From Candidatus Saccharimonadota bacterium (GTDB lineage: Bacteria; Patescibacteriota; Saccharimonadia; CAILAD01; BJGX01), in assembly GCA_013816445.1 (NCBI GenBank), contig JACDEK010000002.1:1-27968 (forward strand): DNA of 27,968 nucleotides. The letters are read 5' to 3'. Below, in pieces: positions 1 to 7,823 of the stretch (its first letter is position 1; each line of letters opens with the position of its first letter). The position numbers and the translations under genes are program-made. Below the pieces are notes generated by a model, which was given only the letters and a program-made list of their open reading frames with translations, searched no databases and had not been told where the DNA came from.

Positions 1-471
1 GTGCATAATCACTCCTACTGAGAGACCTAAGAAATGATACACTTCACCCATCCAGCCGGCATGTAGACGCGCTAGATAGTCGTTAACTGTAATTAAATGA
101 GTACCTTTACCCTCAAGAGCATTTAAATATAACGGAGACGTTGCCACAAGTGTCTTACCTTCACCGGTACGCATCTCAGCTATTGCACCTTGGTGTAAAA
201 CAATACCGCCAATAAGCTGTACATCGAAATGACGCATTTTCAGAACTCTTTTACTAGCCTCACGCACAACAGCAAAAGCTTCTTCTAAAATATCATCAAG
301 GGTCTCTTTTTTGGCAAGGCGCTTTTTGAGTTCATCAGTTTTTGCACGTAATTGAGTATCACTGAGTTTCTTCATAGAGTCCTCAAGTGCATTTATTCGT
401 GTTACTCGAATCTCGGCTTTTTTTACCTCACGCGCATTTGGATCACCAAAAATTTTAGATAGAAAAGACAT
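1..471 (-). CDS. secA: Protein translocase subunit SecA, N-terminal part (cut by window edge)
   Basis: SecA is the ATPase motor that pushes unfolded preproteins through the SecYEG channel. The minus strand encodes the first ~157 residues, starting MSFLSKIFGDPN. The Walker A loop MRTGEGKT lies near residue 100, followed by the TVNDYLA segment of nucleotide-binding domain 1. The reading frame is still open at base 1, so the rest of the gene lies to the left. The ATG at 469-471 has no Shine-Dalgarno. A TATAAT with an upstream TG lies 7 nt before it, so the mRNA may be leaderless. It is downstream of hpf with a 51-nt gap. A local oddity is YLARLHAGWM where SecAs usually have YLAKRDAEWM. Identification is firm; the leaderless start is inference. 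Confidence 0.95.
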   Translation of the reverse strand, partial: MSFLSKIFGDPNAREVKKAEIRVTRINALEDSMKKLSDTQLRAKTDELKKRLAKKETLDDILEEAFAVVREASKRVLKMRHFDVQLIGGIVLHQGAIAEMRTGEGKTLVATSPLYLNALEGKGTHLITVNDYLARLHAGWMGEVYHFLGLSVGVIMH

Positions 472-478
472 AGATAAT

Positions 479-484
479 ATTATA
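479..484 (-). promoter_or_regulatory. Extended -10 box of secA (TGG-TATAAT), probably leaderless
   Basis: On the minus strand TATAAT is preceded by TGG (extended -10) and lies 7 nt upstream of the secA ATG. No good -35 hexamer is seen at 16-18 nt. Transcription would start at or next to the A of the start codon. The core TTCTGGTATAATA is nearly the same as the box in front of the GNAT gene at 22239-22244. Confidence 0.55.
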
Positions 485-522
485 CCAGAAAAGTGACTAG
501 TATCAGGTCTACTTGAGAAATT

Positions 523-882
523 CTATTCCTGACCTTTTATTTTATCCCACATTTCTTTGACGCGGTAATGCTTAACAGAATGCTTGTCTTTATATTTTCG
601 TATCTGTAATTTCAGTTTTTGCTCAACAATATCAACAGCTGAATGAGGATTAATAGTAGCGGTTTCGGCAATAATATCTGGGCCAGCAATTTCGAGAATT
701 GCGGTTACTCTATAACGATTATCTTCTTTTCCGCTTGGATCACGAAAGATTTCAACTGACATACCTTTTGCCTTATGATCGCGAGGTAAATACTTGTCTA
801 AGTGACCAAGTTTTTTGGTAACGTATTTCTTTAGCTCAGGCTCGATGTCATATTTTCTACCTGTTAGTTGAATTTTAATCAT
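523..882 (-). CDS. hpf: Ribosome hibernation-promoting factor / RaiA-like protein (short form)
   Basis: The 119-aa protein MIKIQLTGRKYDIEPELKKY... matches the S30AE/HPF-YfiA family, which binds the 30S decoding centre and stores ribosomes inactive during slow growth. Visible signs are the N-terminal beta strand and helix (YVTKKLGHLDKYL), the strand AKGMSVEIFRDP, and a basic C-terminal helix (KLKLQIRKYKDKH). It lacks the C-terminal dimerisation domain of long HPF (about 180-190 aa), so it is the short type. A clear AGGAGG lies just upstream of the ATG. serS ends 9 nt upstream, so the two are probably co-transcribed. Family assignment is confident; whether it acts as HPF or as YfiA cannot be told from sequence. 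Confidence 0.9.
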   Translation of the reverse strand: MIKIQLTGRKYDIEPELKKYVTKKLGHLDKYLPRDHKAKGMSVEIFRDPSGKEDNRYRVTAILEIAGPDIIAETATINPHSAVDIVEQKLKLQIRKYKDKHSVKHYRVKEMWDKIKGQE

Positions 883-891
883 ATTTTCCTC

Positions 892-2115
892 CTATAATTT
901 AGCTGATCCATAATATCTTTGTAATGCTTCTGGAATCGTCACCTCTCCGTTAGCTTGTTGATGATTCTCTAATAATGCTACAAGGGTTCGGCTAGACGTT
1001 ACTGCTGTTCCATTGAGTGTATGTACAAACTCAAGCTTATCATTAGTGTTTCGAAAACGAATGTTAAGGTTGCGCGCTTGAAAATCAGTACAATTACTAC
1101 AGCTCGTTAACTCACGATACTCATTTTCTACAGGGCTAAAATATTCAACATCATATTTTTTATAAGCCGGTGCACTTAAATCACCAGCGGCAATACGAAT
1201 AATTCGATACGGAATTTCTAATGCTGAACAAATTCTTTCTTCTACTTTCAAGATTTTCTGTAATATTGCCTCACTTTCATCAGGCCGGCAATAAATATAC
1301 ATTTCGAGTTTTTCAAACTGATGTACTCTGTATAGGCCTTTATTGAACTTACCATACGTACCCGCCTCAAGACGGTAGCAAGGGCTTATACCAGCGTACA
1401 TTTTTGGCTTATCAATATTGAGAGTGTCATCCATATGCAGACCTGTCAGCGGAAGCTCTGCAGTTGCTATCATTACAAGACCTTGGTCTTTATCAATGTA
1501 ATTTTGGTTTTCTTCACCTTTTGGTAAATATCCTGTCCCTTCAGCTACTTTCATATTGACCATATGGGGCACCATCAAAAGCTCAAAGCCTTCTTCTTCT
1601 AAAATATCCATTGTCAGGTGAGTAACAGCTCGCCACAATTTTACTGCGCGGTTTTTCAAAAAGTAAAATTTAGCTCCAGCTACTTTAGCGCCCGCTTCAA
1701 AATCGATGAGGTTATGCAACTCAGACAACTCAATGTGATCTTTTGGAGTAAATTCTTGCTGTGTTTCTCCTACTCGTTTTTCTTCACGATTATTTTCTTC
1801 ACCACCCTCAGGTGTACCTTCTGCGATAAAATTGGGAATTTGAGTAAAAAGTTCATTATACTCGTCTGTCAGTTTCTCTAGCTCATTATTAGCCTGCTCA
1901 AAACGTTTTTTTGTTTCTTGAAGACTTGCTAGTTCATCTGCCGTCGGCTTACCATCAATCTTTAGCTTTGAGCGCAAGCTTTCACTCTGTTGCATTAATG
2001 CAACGCGCTTTTGATCAAGACCAAGCACCTTATCAATGTCTATAGATAGACCACGTCTTTTAATACTGTCACGGACAACATCTGGGTTTTCACGAAGTAA
2101 TTTTATATCTATCAT
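892..2115 (-). CDS. serS: Seryl-tRNA synthetase (class II)
   Basis: Charges tRNA-Ser with serine in the cytoplasm. The 407-aa length is normal for bacterial SerRS (about 420). The N-terminal ~105 residues form the expected tRNA-binding coiled-coil arm (MIDIKLLRENPDVVRDSI...). The class II catalytic core follows: motif 2 around SPCYRLEAG...YRVHQFEKLEM and motif 3 around HTLNGTAVTSSRTLVALLE. The serine pocket segment ELTSCSNCTDFQARNLNIRF is also present. It lies 8 nt downstream of lysS and 9 nt upstream of hpf on the same strand. The ATG has no Shine-Dalgarno; a TATAAT overlapping the lysS stop lies 7 nt before it. Identification is firm. Confidence 0.97.
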   Translation of the reverse strand: MIDIKLLRENPDVVRDSIKRRGLSIDIDKVLGLDQKRVALMQQSESLRSKLKIDGKPTADELASLQETKKRFEQANNELEKLTDEYNELFTQIPNFIAEGTPEGGEENNREEKRVGETQQEFTPKDHIELSELHNLIDFEAGAKVAGAKFYFLKNRAVKLWRAVTHLTMDILEEEGFELLMVPHMVNMKVAEGTGYLPKGEENQNYIDKDQGLVMIATAELPLTGLHMDDTLNIDKPKMYAGISPCYRLEAGTYGKFNKGLYRVHQFEKLEMYIYCRPDESEAILQKILKVEERICSALEIPYRIIRIAAGDLSAPAYKKYDVEYFSPVENEYRELTSCSNCTDFQARNLNIRFRNTNDKLEFVHTLNGTAVTSSRTLVALLENHQQANGEVTIPEALQRYYGSAKL

Positions 2116-2122
2116 TATACTA

Positions 2123-2128
2123 ATTATA
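2123..2128 (-). promoter_or_regulatory. -10-like TATAAT of serS, overlapping the lysS stop
   Basis: TATAAT on the minus strand shares bases with the lysS TAA (2124-2126) and ends 7 nt before the serS ATG, the same distance as at secA. No -35 or TG extension is seen, so it could also be chance in AT-rich sequence. If used, serS would have an extra leaderless transcript inside the lysS-serS-hpf run. Confidence 0.4.
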
Positions 2129-3701
2129 CTCTCTTTTGATTACTAATATCTTGAATTCTCTCAAGTACAAAATCTTTTCCTAGAGAAGATAAGAAGAATC
2201 CCAATCGAGGACCAGCGTTTTTACCAATGAAAATCTGATATATTAGCTGAAAAGCTTCTTTAGCTGGGAGATCAATTTCTGTTGCAGTTTCATAGATTGT
2301 TTGATGAATAGCTTCAGCCTGAAAGTCTAGATCTATGAGCTTGTTTTGCAATAGGTTCAAATAACCTCTTTGTTTTTGACTACATTCTATACTCGGCTTA
2401 CCAATAACCGAAAACTTCACATCATCAGGTGCATAGTTTTTTAACCAATGATCAACATATACAAGTTCACGGCTAATTGTATCTGACTGCAGTTTGACCG
2501 CATCTGTATGACCGGTTCTTTTTAGAATGTCAAAAACAATTTTTTCATCAGCTTGAGCTGTCTGGTAGCTTGATACTAAATGACTAAAGGGTACCGTACT
2601 GATCACGTGTTGATCACCTTTCAATAAGGATATCTGCCAGGCACGCTTAAACTCAGGATCTTTACCCAGTAAAGTTTCACTTTCTGTTTTTGCATACTCA
2701 TCAATTAAATTGTATAAACCGAGCGCTGGATCAAATAATAATTGTCTTTCTGGACGACTCTTAAAAGTAAAGTACCGCAAAACTTCAGAAGGGATAATCT
2801 CTAAGACTTGTGCAATTGTTACCAGATTTCCAAGAGAAGACGACATTTTCTTGGTTTCTCCTTTGAGATTTATATTTTCATAGGGAACAGGTAATGGTGC
2901 GAGCGTTTCATATATCTCTCGAGCTATACCAACTCCTGTATCATAACTGCCACCTTTTGTGGCATGCTCTCTACCAAAACCCTCTACCTGTATTCCATAT
3001 ATTGCCCAGCGCGCTGGCCAGTCACAGCGCCAGTCTAGCTTGACTTGTCCTTTTGATATATCGGCTGAGTGTTCTTTACTATCTGATCCCAGATAATGCA
3101 CAATGCCAGTCTGAGAGTCAAAACCAATAAATTGTGCTGTTCGCAAACTATTATTTGTTTCGTCGAGTATCTGAATTGGCTGCCAATCATTATCAACTGT
3201 TCTCCCTGAAACCCTAAAGAGCACTTCGGCAATTTCATCTCTTTTTTCGAGACTCTTTTGAATCAGTTCCGTAAACTTTCCAGCTTCATATTCTTTATGA
3301 GTCCAAATAACTTCCATTTCAATGCCTAGCTTATTAGCAGCTGCTTCATATTCAGAAAAGTACTGATCTGCATAAGATTTTGATTTTCCGTCCGGAGCAG
3401 GAATAAGAAAAAGCGGCTTACCTGCTTCTTCTTCATATTTTTCTGGTAAATACGGGTACCTCTTGCGTAGAGCATCAAAAGCATCAACAAAATGTAAATG
3501 TCGAACCTTACGCCCACGCTCGCGTAACCCCCTTACAAGGGCTTCTGCGGTAAGGATTTCGCGTGCGTGCCCAACATGATAGGGTCCAGATGGACTAATA
3601 CCGCTAGAGACAATTATTTCATTTTTTGGGTGAGCACTATCAACTTTTTCAGTTAACTGATCAACCCAGTACCGCATATTTTCATTCAAATTCGTATTCA
3701 T
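2124..3701 (-). CDS. lysS: Lysyl-tRNA synthetase, class I (archaeal type)
   Basis: Charges tRNA-Lys. The Rossmann-fold class I signatures are plain: the HIGH-like HVGHAREI after GISPSGPY near residues 35-50, and the KMSKS-like KKMSSSLGN near residue 285. Class II LysRS motifs are absent. The length of 525 aa fits the LysRS1 family found in archaea, spirochaetes, alphaproteobacteria and several candidate-phyla bacteria (sometimes named lysK). The C-terminal helical region would contact the anticodon. It sits between the greA terminator and serS. The ATG at 3699-3701 has no Shine-Dalgarno, and a TATAAT lies 9 nt before it. Family is certain. Whether the genome also carries a class II LysRS cannot be seen here. 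Confidence 0.96.
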   Translation of the reverse strand: MNTNLNENMRYWVDQLTEKVDSAHPKNEIIVSSGISPSGPYHVGHAREILTAEALVRGLRERGRKVRHLHFVDAFDALRKRYPYLPEKYEEEAGKPLFLIPAPDGKSKSYADQYFSEYEAAANKLGIEMEVIWTHKEYEAGKFTELIQKSLEKRDEIAEVLFRVSGRTVDNDWQPIQILDETNNSLRTAQFIGFDSQTGIVHYLGSDSKEHSADISKGQVKLDWRCDWPARWAIYGIQVEGFGREHATKGGSYDTGVGIAREIYETLAPLPVPYENINLKGETKKMSSSLGNLVTIAQVLEIIPSEVLRYFTFKSRPERQLLFDPALGLYNLIDEYAKTESETLLGKDPEFKRAWQISLLKGDQHVISTVPFSHLVSSYQTAQADEKIVFDILKRTGHTDAVKLQSDTISRELVYVDHWLKNYAPDDVKFSVIGKPSIECSQKQRGYLNLLQNKLIDLDFQAEAIHQTIYETATEIDLPAKEAFQLIYQIFIGKNAGPRLGFFLSSLGKDFVLERIQDISNQKRV

Positions 3702-3710
3702 AATCTAGTA

Positions 3711-3716
3711 ATTATA
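3711..3716 (-). promoter_or_regulatory. -10 box of lysS (TATAAT), near-leaderless
   Basis: The minus-strand TATAAT ends 9 nt before the lysS ATG, just downstream of the greA terminator. lysS therefore needs its own promoter and this is the only good -10 in the gap. A partial -35 (TTGCAT, 18-nt spacer) is weak. No Shine-Dalgarno is present. Confidence 0.5.
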
Positions 3717-3747
3717 CCTTTTTTAGTCATGAGTATGCAAAGCTGAC

Positions 3748-3773
3748 AAAAAAAGAGCGCTCATGAAGCGCCC
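3748..3773 (-). terminator. Rho-independent terminator after greA
   Basis: The minus strand reads GGGCGCT - TCATG - AGCGCTC (7-bp stem with one G-U pair) followed by a run of seven T. It lies 26 nt past the greA stop and ends greA transcription before lysS. Confidence 0.85.
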
Positions 3774-3798
3774 TAGTTTTATACAAACAGCAATATAT

Positions 3799-4260
3799 TT
3801 ATTCTACTTTAGTAATTTTGTAAGTAATTGTGCCGGCCGGTACTTCAACATCTGTAGTATCACCTACTTTCTTTCCAAGTAGGGCTTTTCCGATAGGGGA
3901 TTCATGAGATATCTTGCCAGTTTCTGGGTCTGCCTCAGTTGAGCCAACAATATGAAATACTTGTTTGCCATCGTCAAGAGTGACATGTACTTTTGAACCA
4001 ACTCCAACCGTATCGGCTACACCTTTTTTAATAGGTTTGGCGAGTTTTAGAATATTTTTTATCTCAATAATTCTACCTTCAATAAAAGCCTGGCGTTCTT
4101 TTGCATCATCCCAGCTAGAGTTTTCTGATAGGTCACCATTGTCTTTAGCTTCACGCAAGGCATTAGCAACTTCTTTGCGCTTATTTTTCACCAAATCATC
4201 AAGCTCATTTTGTAGGTCTACGATACCTTCTGGTGTTAAATAAAAATCTGGATGTGTCAT
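3799..4260 (-). CDS. greA: Transcription elongation factor GreA
   Basis: GreA enters the RNA polymerase secondary channel and triggers cleavage of backtracked transcripts. The 153-aa protein has the N-terminal coiled coil with the acidic tip NGDLSENSSWDDAKE near residues 42-56. A C-terminal FKBP-like domain follows, ending in ESPIGKALLGKKVGD, typical of the family. Length is normal (about 158). The start is fixed by AAGGAG 10 nt upstream of the ATG. It seems to be a single-gene transcript: a promoter at 4388-4416, a leader of about 120 nt, and a strong terminator right after it. Confidence 0.97.
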   Translation of the reverse strand: MTHPDFYLTPEGIVDLQNELDDLVKNKRKEVANALREAKDNGDLSENSSWDDAKERQAFIEGRIIEIKNILKLAKPIKKGVADTVGVGSKVHVTLDDGKQVFHIVGSTEADPETGKISHESPIGKALLGKKVGDTTDVEVPAGTITYKITKVE

Positions 4261-4387
4261 TTGTATTCGTTTCTCCTTATCTGATAACGATCATCTCTAA
4301 GAAAAATGACCCTCCGCATATTCTTTTAATAACATGGGTTTAGGTCCGTCTTTAGTGAGAAGACTTTAATGTCTTTCGTTTGTTTTT

Positions 4388-4416
4388 ATTCTCTCAAATT
4401 GCTCATACGAAGTCAA
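4388..4416 (-). promoter_or_regulatory. Probable greA promoter with long leader
   Basis: Minus-strand TTGACT, a 17-nt spacer and GAGAAT form a fair sigma-70 promoter in the 235-nt gap between mrdA and greA. The predicted start near 4381 leaves a leader of about 120 nt. This holds an AGACATTAAAGTCT dyad near 4365-4378 and a 12-codon ATG-to-TAG frame at 4297-4335 without a good ribosome site. The rest of the gap is AT-rich and shows no gene. Confidence 0.5.
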
Positions 4417-4495
4417 CCCCGAATTATCAAGAAAATGCACAATTTAAAGCTTTTACTACAAATATAATAAATATAGCTGACCATATATTGACATA

Positions 4496-6472
4496 CTAAT
4501 TTCTTGGTGTTGAAAAATAATATTTCAATATATCTTTAGCGGCCGGCACTGCGTACTCAGCACCTTCGCCAGCGTGTTCTACTAAGACAACCAAAACAAT
4601 CTTGGGATTATCTGCAGGAGCGTAAGCCGTAAACCAAGCATGTGGCTTAGTTACAGGATTCTTACTGTCAAAACCCTGTGAGCTGGTTTCGGCTGTTCCG
4701 GTTTTACCTGCAACTTTTACCGGCACTTCGCGTTTTAGGCTACAGCAAGCGGTGCCTGATTCTACCGCTCCTTCCATACCCTGCTTCACAAGACTCAAAG
4801 TTGCCGGAGAAGCTATACTTGCCAGAATCACTTCTGGACTGATCGGGCGCACGGTCACACCCTGATCAGTCCGTACTTCTGAAGCAAAATGTGGTTTATA
4901 CAAAGTGCCGCCATTGGCAATTGCGGCTGTTGCCATTGCCAGTTGTAAGGGAGTAGCCCGCATATCTCCTTGACCAATCGAGATATTATAGGTGTCACCA
5001 ACAGACCATGGATCGTCTGATGTTTTCTTTTTTGTTTCTGGAGTTGGAACAAAACCAGATGATTCATCACCAATATCTGCACCTGTCACCTTGCCAAAAC
5101 CAAAACGCTTATACCAATCTGTCAGACGAGTTGGCCCGAGCCCTTTAGTATTCTCAAATCCACCGCCAACAATATAGAAGAAAATATCTGAACTCCAAGT
5201 AATAGCTCGCAAAACATTGACCGTTCCGAGACCTTCTGGTTTCCAACCCTTAAAAACATATACAATAGAGGGATTATAAATATTTGGCACATCAAGATGA
5301 CCCTTGTCTTGAACTGTGGTAGTTGAATTAATCACACCCTCTTGTAAGGCAGCGGTCGAAATAAATGGCTTAACTGTTGAACCAATAGGGTACCCACCTG
5401 AAGCAACTCTATTAAAAAGTGGCTTACTTGGGTCGCCCAAAAGACCTTCATACTGAGCCTGAGTTATACCTTTTGCAAATAAATTACCATCATAGCTTGG
5501 ATAGTTCACTGCGCCCAGAACCTGGCCATTTCTTGGGTCAACTGCAATTGCTGCGCCAGCGTTGCTACCTGCCGTTTCTATGGCAGATTTCACTACCTGC
5601 TGCATAGTATCTTGCAGGCCCTTATCAATACTGAGAATCAAATTATTTCCTGCTTGAGGCTCTACTCGTGCCAATGAGCGAACAGGTAATCCGGTGGCAT
5701 CAACCTCGGTTTGCTCTTTTCCGTATATACCTCGCAGATCTGACTCATATGATTTTTCTAAACCTGTTTTACCTATCGAATCAATCGGCCGATACTCTGG
5801 ATGCAATTGGTACTCTTCAGCTGAAATCCTACCAATATAGCCTAAAAATGGCGCTAAGCTACTTCCATCAAGATACTCACGCGATGGATTTGTATCGACA
5901 GAATAACTAACAAGTTCATTGTGACGTTCTTCAATATTCAATGCCTGATCACGTGAGATATTTTCAGATACTACTATAGGCAAGCTATAGCGCAGGCCTT
6001 TTGATTCAATAATTGTTTTTACTTCAGCAGTAGTCTTACCTGTTAATTGTGCAACGAGCGTATAGCCCTCAGCACGCTTCTCAACGCTTAGAGGTAACTG
6101 TGCAGGAATAACAACTAAATCAAATCGAGCATTATTACGAGCCAAAACAACCCCATTACGATCATAAATAGCCCCCCTTGGTGCAGCAATAGCGGTCGTT
6201 CGTACTCTGTTGCCACTAGCTAGTAAACTATGCTGTTGCCCGGTAATTATTTGCAAGTAGGATAGCCGGGCTAGTAAGGCCAAGGCGAAAACCACTATCA
6301 ATAATAGTAGTAGTATATACATTGGACTACGAATTGGTTCTTCTAGTTGAATCTTCTCTGAACTCCCCGCCATAATAGCAGCCGACCAGTCTTCACTCTG
6401 ACGCATTCGTACTTCTTTTTTTGAAGAACGAAACCCATAGGCTCTATCATAAAAATCACCAAATATATTCAT
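4496..6472 (-). CDS. mrdA: Penicillin-binding protein 2, peptidoglycan transpeptidase of the elongasome
   Basis: Cross-links peptidoglycan during side-wall growth, acting outside the membrane with RodA and MreBCD. The 658-aa protein has a short cytoplasmic N-terminus and one membrane anchor near residues 50-72. The class B PBP dimerisation domain follows (RGAIYDRNGVVLARN). The transpeptidase domain shows the catalytic serine motif STVK (in GYPIGSTVKPF, near residue 365), a SSD motif as the SxN box, and KTGTAE near residue 590. It is the last gene of mreB-mreC-mreD-mrdA, 8 nt past mreD. The ATG lacks a close Shine-Dalgarno (a GAGG lies about 11 nt upstream), so translational coupling is likely. 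Function is firm; beta-lactam response is unknown. Confidence 0.95.
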   Translation of the reverse strand: MNIFGDFYDRAYGFRSSKKEVRMRQSEDWSAAIMAGSSEKIQLEEPIRSPMYILLLLLIVVFALALLARLSYLQIITGQQHSLLASGNRVRTTAIAAPRGAIYDRNGVVLARNNARFDLVVIPAQLPLSVEKRAEGYTLVAQLTGKTTAEVKTIIESKGLRYSLPIVVSENISRDQALNIEERHNELVSYSVDTNPSREYLDGSSLAPFLGYIGRISAEEYQLHPEYRPIDSIGKTGLEKSYESDLRGIYGKEQTEVDATGLPVRSLARVEPQAGNNLILSIDKGLQDTMQQVVKSAIETAGSNAGAAIAVDPRNGQVLGAVNYPSYDGNLFAKGITQAQYEGLLGDPSKPLFNRVASGGYPIGSTVKPFISTAALQEGVINSTTTVQDKGHLDVPNIYNPSIVYVFKGWKPEGLGTVNVLRAITWSSDIFFYIVGGGFENTKGLGPTRLTDWYKRFGFGKVTGADIGDESSGFVPTPETKKKTSDDPWSVGDTYNISIGQGDMRATPLQLAMATAAIANGGTLYKPHFASEVRTDQGVTVRPISPEVILASIASPATLSLVKQGMEGAVESGTACCSLKREVPVKVAGKTGTAETSSQGFDSKNPVTKPHAWFTAYAPADNPKIVLVVLVEHAGEGAEYAVPAAKDILKYYFSTPRN

Positions 6473-6480
6473 ATTAGCAA

Positions 6481-6996
6481 CTACCTCACTACAAACTTTC
6501 TTTTTTTACCAAATTTCCACTGTACACGATTTACCCAGCTAACAAGTACGAAGAGTAAAGTTGCACATATAATTGTATAACCAACTTGAACGCCTAACTG
6601 TGACATATAGCGCGATATTTCACTGAGATGATCTGCTGAAAAAACAACGACAAACAGTAAAAAATTATACAACACTACCATCAGAGCGCTTAGCAAGAGT
6701 ACCATTGGTAAGGTTTGACTACGCTCATCAAGCCGTAAAACGAGCTTACAAAATAATGCCACAAACAGAAGGAAAGTAATATTGAGGCCAAAATCCCTAC
6801 CACTACTAGCATCTAAGACGACACCAGCTGTCAAAGCCATATACAGAAGCTGCTCAGTGGGTAAAAATACCGAAAACACCACCATGGCTATCAAGCAAAG
6901 CGGTAGAGCAACACCAATCGGACCAAAGCTCTGTCCGAGAGTGATTTGAAAAATAATTAGAAAAAATAGTATAAGCCAACTTAGTGCTAGTTTCAT
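6481..6996 (-). CDS. mreD: Rod shape-determining protein MreD
   Basis: A 171-aa integral membrane protein with about five hydrophobic segments (for example LALSWLILFFLIIFQITL at the N-terminus). It contains the phrase GVVLDASSGRDFGLNITFLL, resembling the conserved MreD loop. MreD links MreC to the PBP2/RodA wall synthase. Its start overlaps the mreC stop by 4 nt (ATGA type), so it is translated with mreC, and mrdA follows after 8 nt. The family is poorly conserved; position in the mre operon plus topology carry the call. Confidence 0.85.
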   Translation of the reverse strand: MKLALSWLILFFLIIFQITLGQSFGPIGVALPLCLIAMVVFSVFLPTEQLLYMALTAGVVLDASSGRDFGLNITFLLFVALFCKLVLRLDERSQTLPMVLLLSALMVVLYNFLLFVVVFSADHLSEISRYMSQLGVQVGYTIICATLLFVLVSWVNRVQWKFGKKRKFVVR

Positions 6997-7790
6997 TGGC
7001 GCAAGCCCGTCACAATAAAGACTAGCTCAAGTGAATTTAAATTAACCAGTGGTTTTAAGCTTGCCGACTGAAAAATAGCATTATCAGCTTTATTCACCGT
7101 TTCAATTGCACCTATTAGAATACCTTGTGGTACCAGGCCCGAGCCGGCAGTAATAACTTGTTCATTTTGATTAATGGTTTCATTCTGCGCAACTTTTTCA
7201 AACACATAACCCCGGCCAATTTGTCCGCGTACAATACCTTGGGCCCGACCATCTTGGCCAATTGCTCGAATACGAAAATCTGGATCATTAACTAAAAATA
7301 TTTTTGAGCTGAAATCACTTACCTCGTCAACCGTTCCAATTAATACCCCACTACTAACAACTGCCTGGCCTTTCTTAATACCACTAGAGTTACCCCTGTC
7401 GATCGTAATAAAATGCCGGGTATTATCTGGCTCAACACTCACCACTCGAGCCGGAACAAGATCTAAATTTAATCGAGCATTAAAATTCAGTTGTGTACGC
7501 AATAAATCGTTTTCGCGTACCACTTCTTTTAAGCTACTTAACTGTTGACGCAATTCTAGCTCTTGCGAACGAAGATCTTTATTTTCTTTATTCAAATTTG
7601 TTATTGAGCTTAAAAAGGCATATTGATCATTGAAACTATTCCGTACAAAAACCAGACGAGAACCAATAGGATTCCAGACTTGGTCATTAAGAATTCTAAA
7701 AGGCCACAATACTCCACTCAACTTTAGAATAATTATGAGTAAAGCCATACCACTGACGATCACAATTGGAATCAAGACATTTTTTTTCAT
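6993..7790 (-). CDS. mreC: Rod shape-determining protein MreC
   Basis: A 265-aa bitopic protein that activates PBP2 in the elongasome. It has an N-terminal membrane anchor (residues 7-30). A coiled coil follows at about residues 62-100 (LNKENKDLRSQELELRQQL...). The extracytoplasmic beta domains begin at LVPARVVSVEPDN and continue through ITIDRGNSSGIKKGQAVV and GVLIGTVDEV, which are MreC hallmarks. AGGTG lies a few nt before the ATG. It starts 33 nt after mreB and overlaps mreD by 4 nt. Confidence 0.93.
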   Translation of the reverse strand: MKKNVLIPIVIVSGMALLIIILKLSGVLWPFRILNDQVWNPIGSRLVFVRNSFNDQYAFLSSITNLNKENKDLRSQELELRQQLSSLKEVVRENDLLRTQLNFNARLNLDLVPARVVSVEPDNTRHFITIDRGNSSGIKKGQAVVSSGVLIGTVDEVSDFSSKIFLVNDPDFRIRAIGQDGRAQGIVRGQIGRGYVFEKVAQNETINQNEQVITAGSGLVPQGILIGAIETVNKADNAIFQSASLKPLVNLNSLELVFIVTGLRQ

Positions 7791-7823
7791 ATTACACCTG
7801 TGGTCCTATCTCATTAAATCCTA

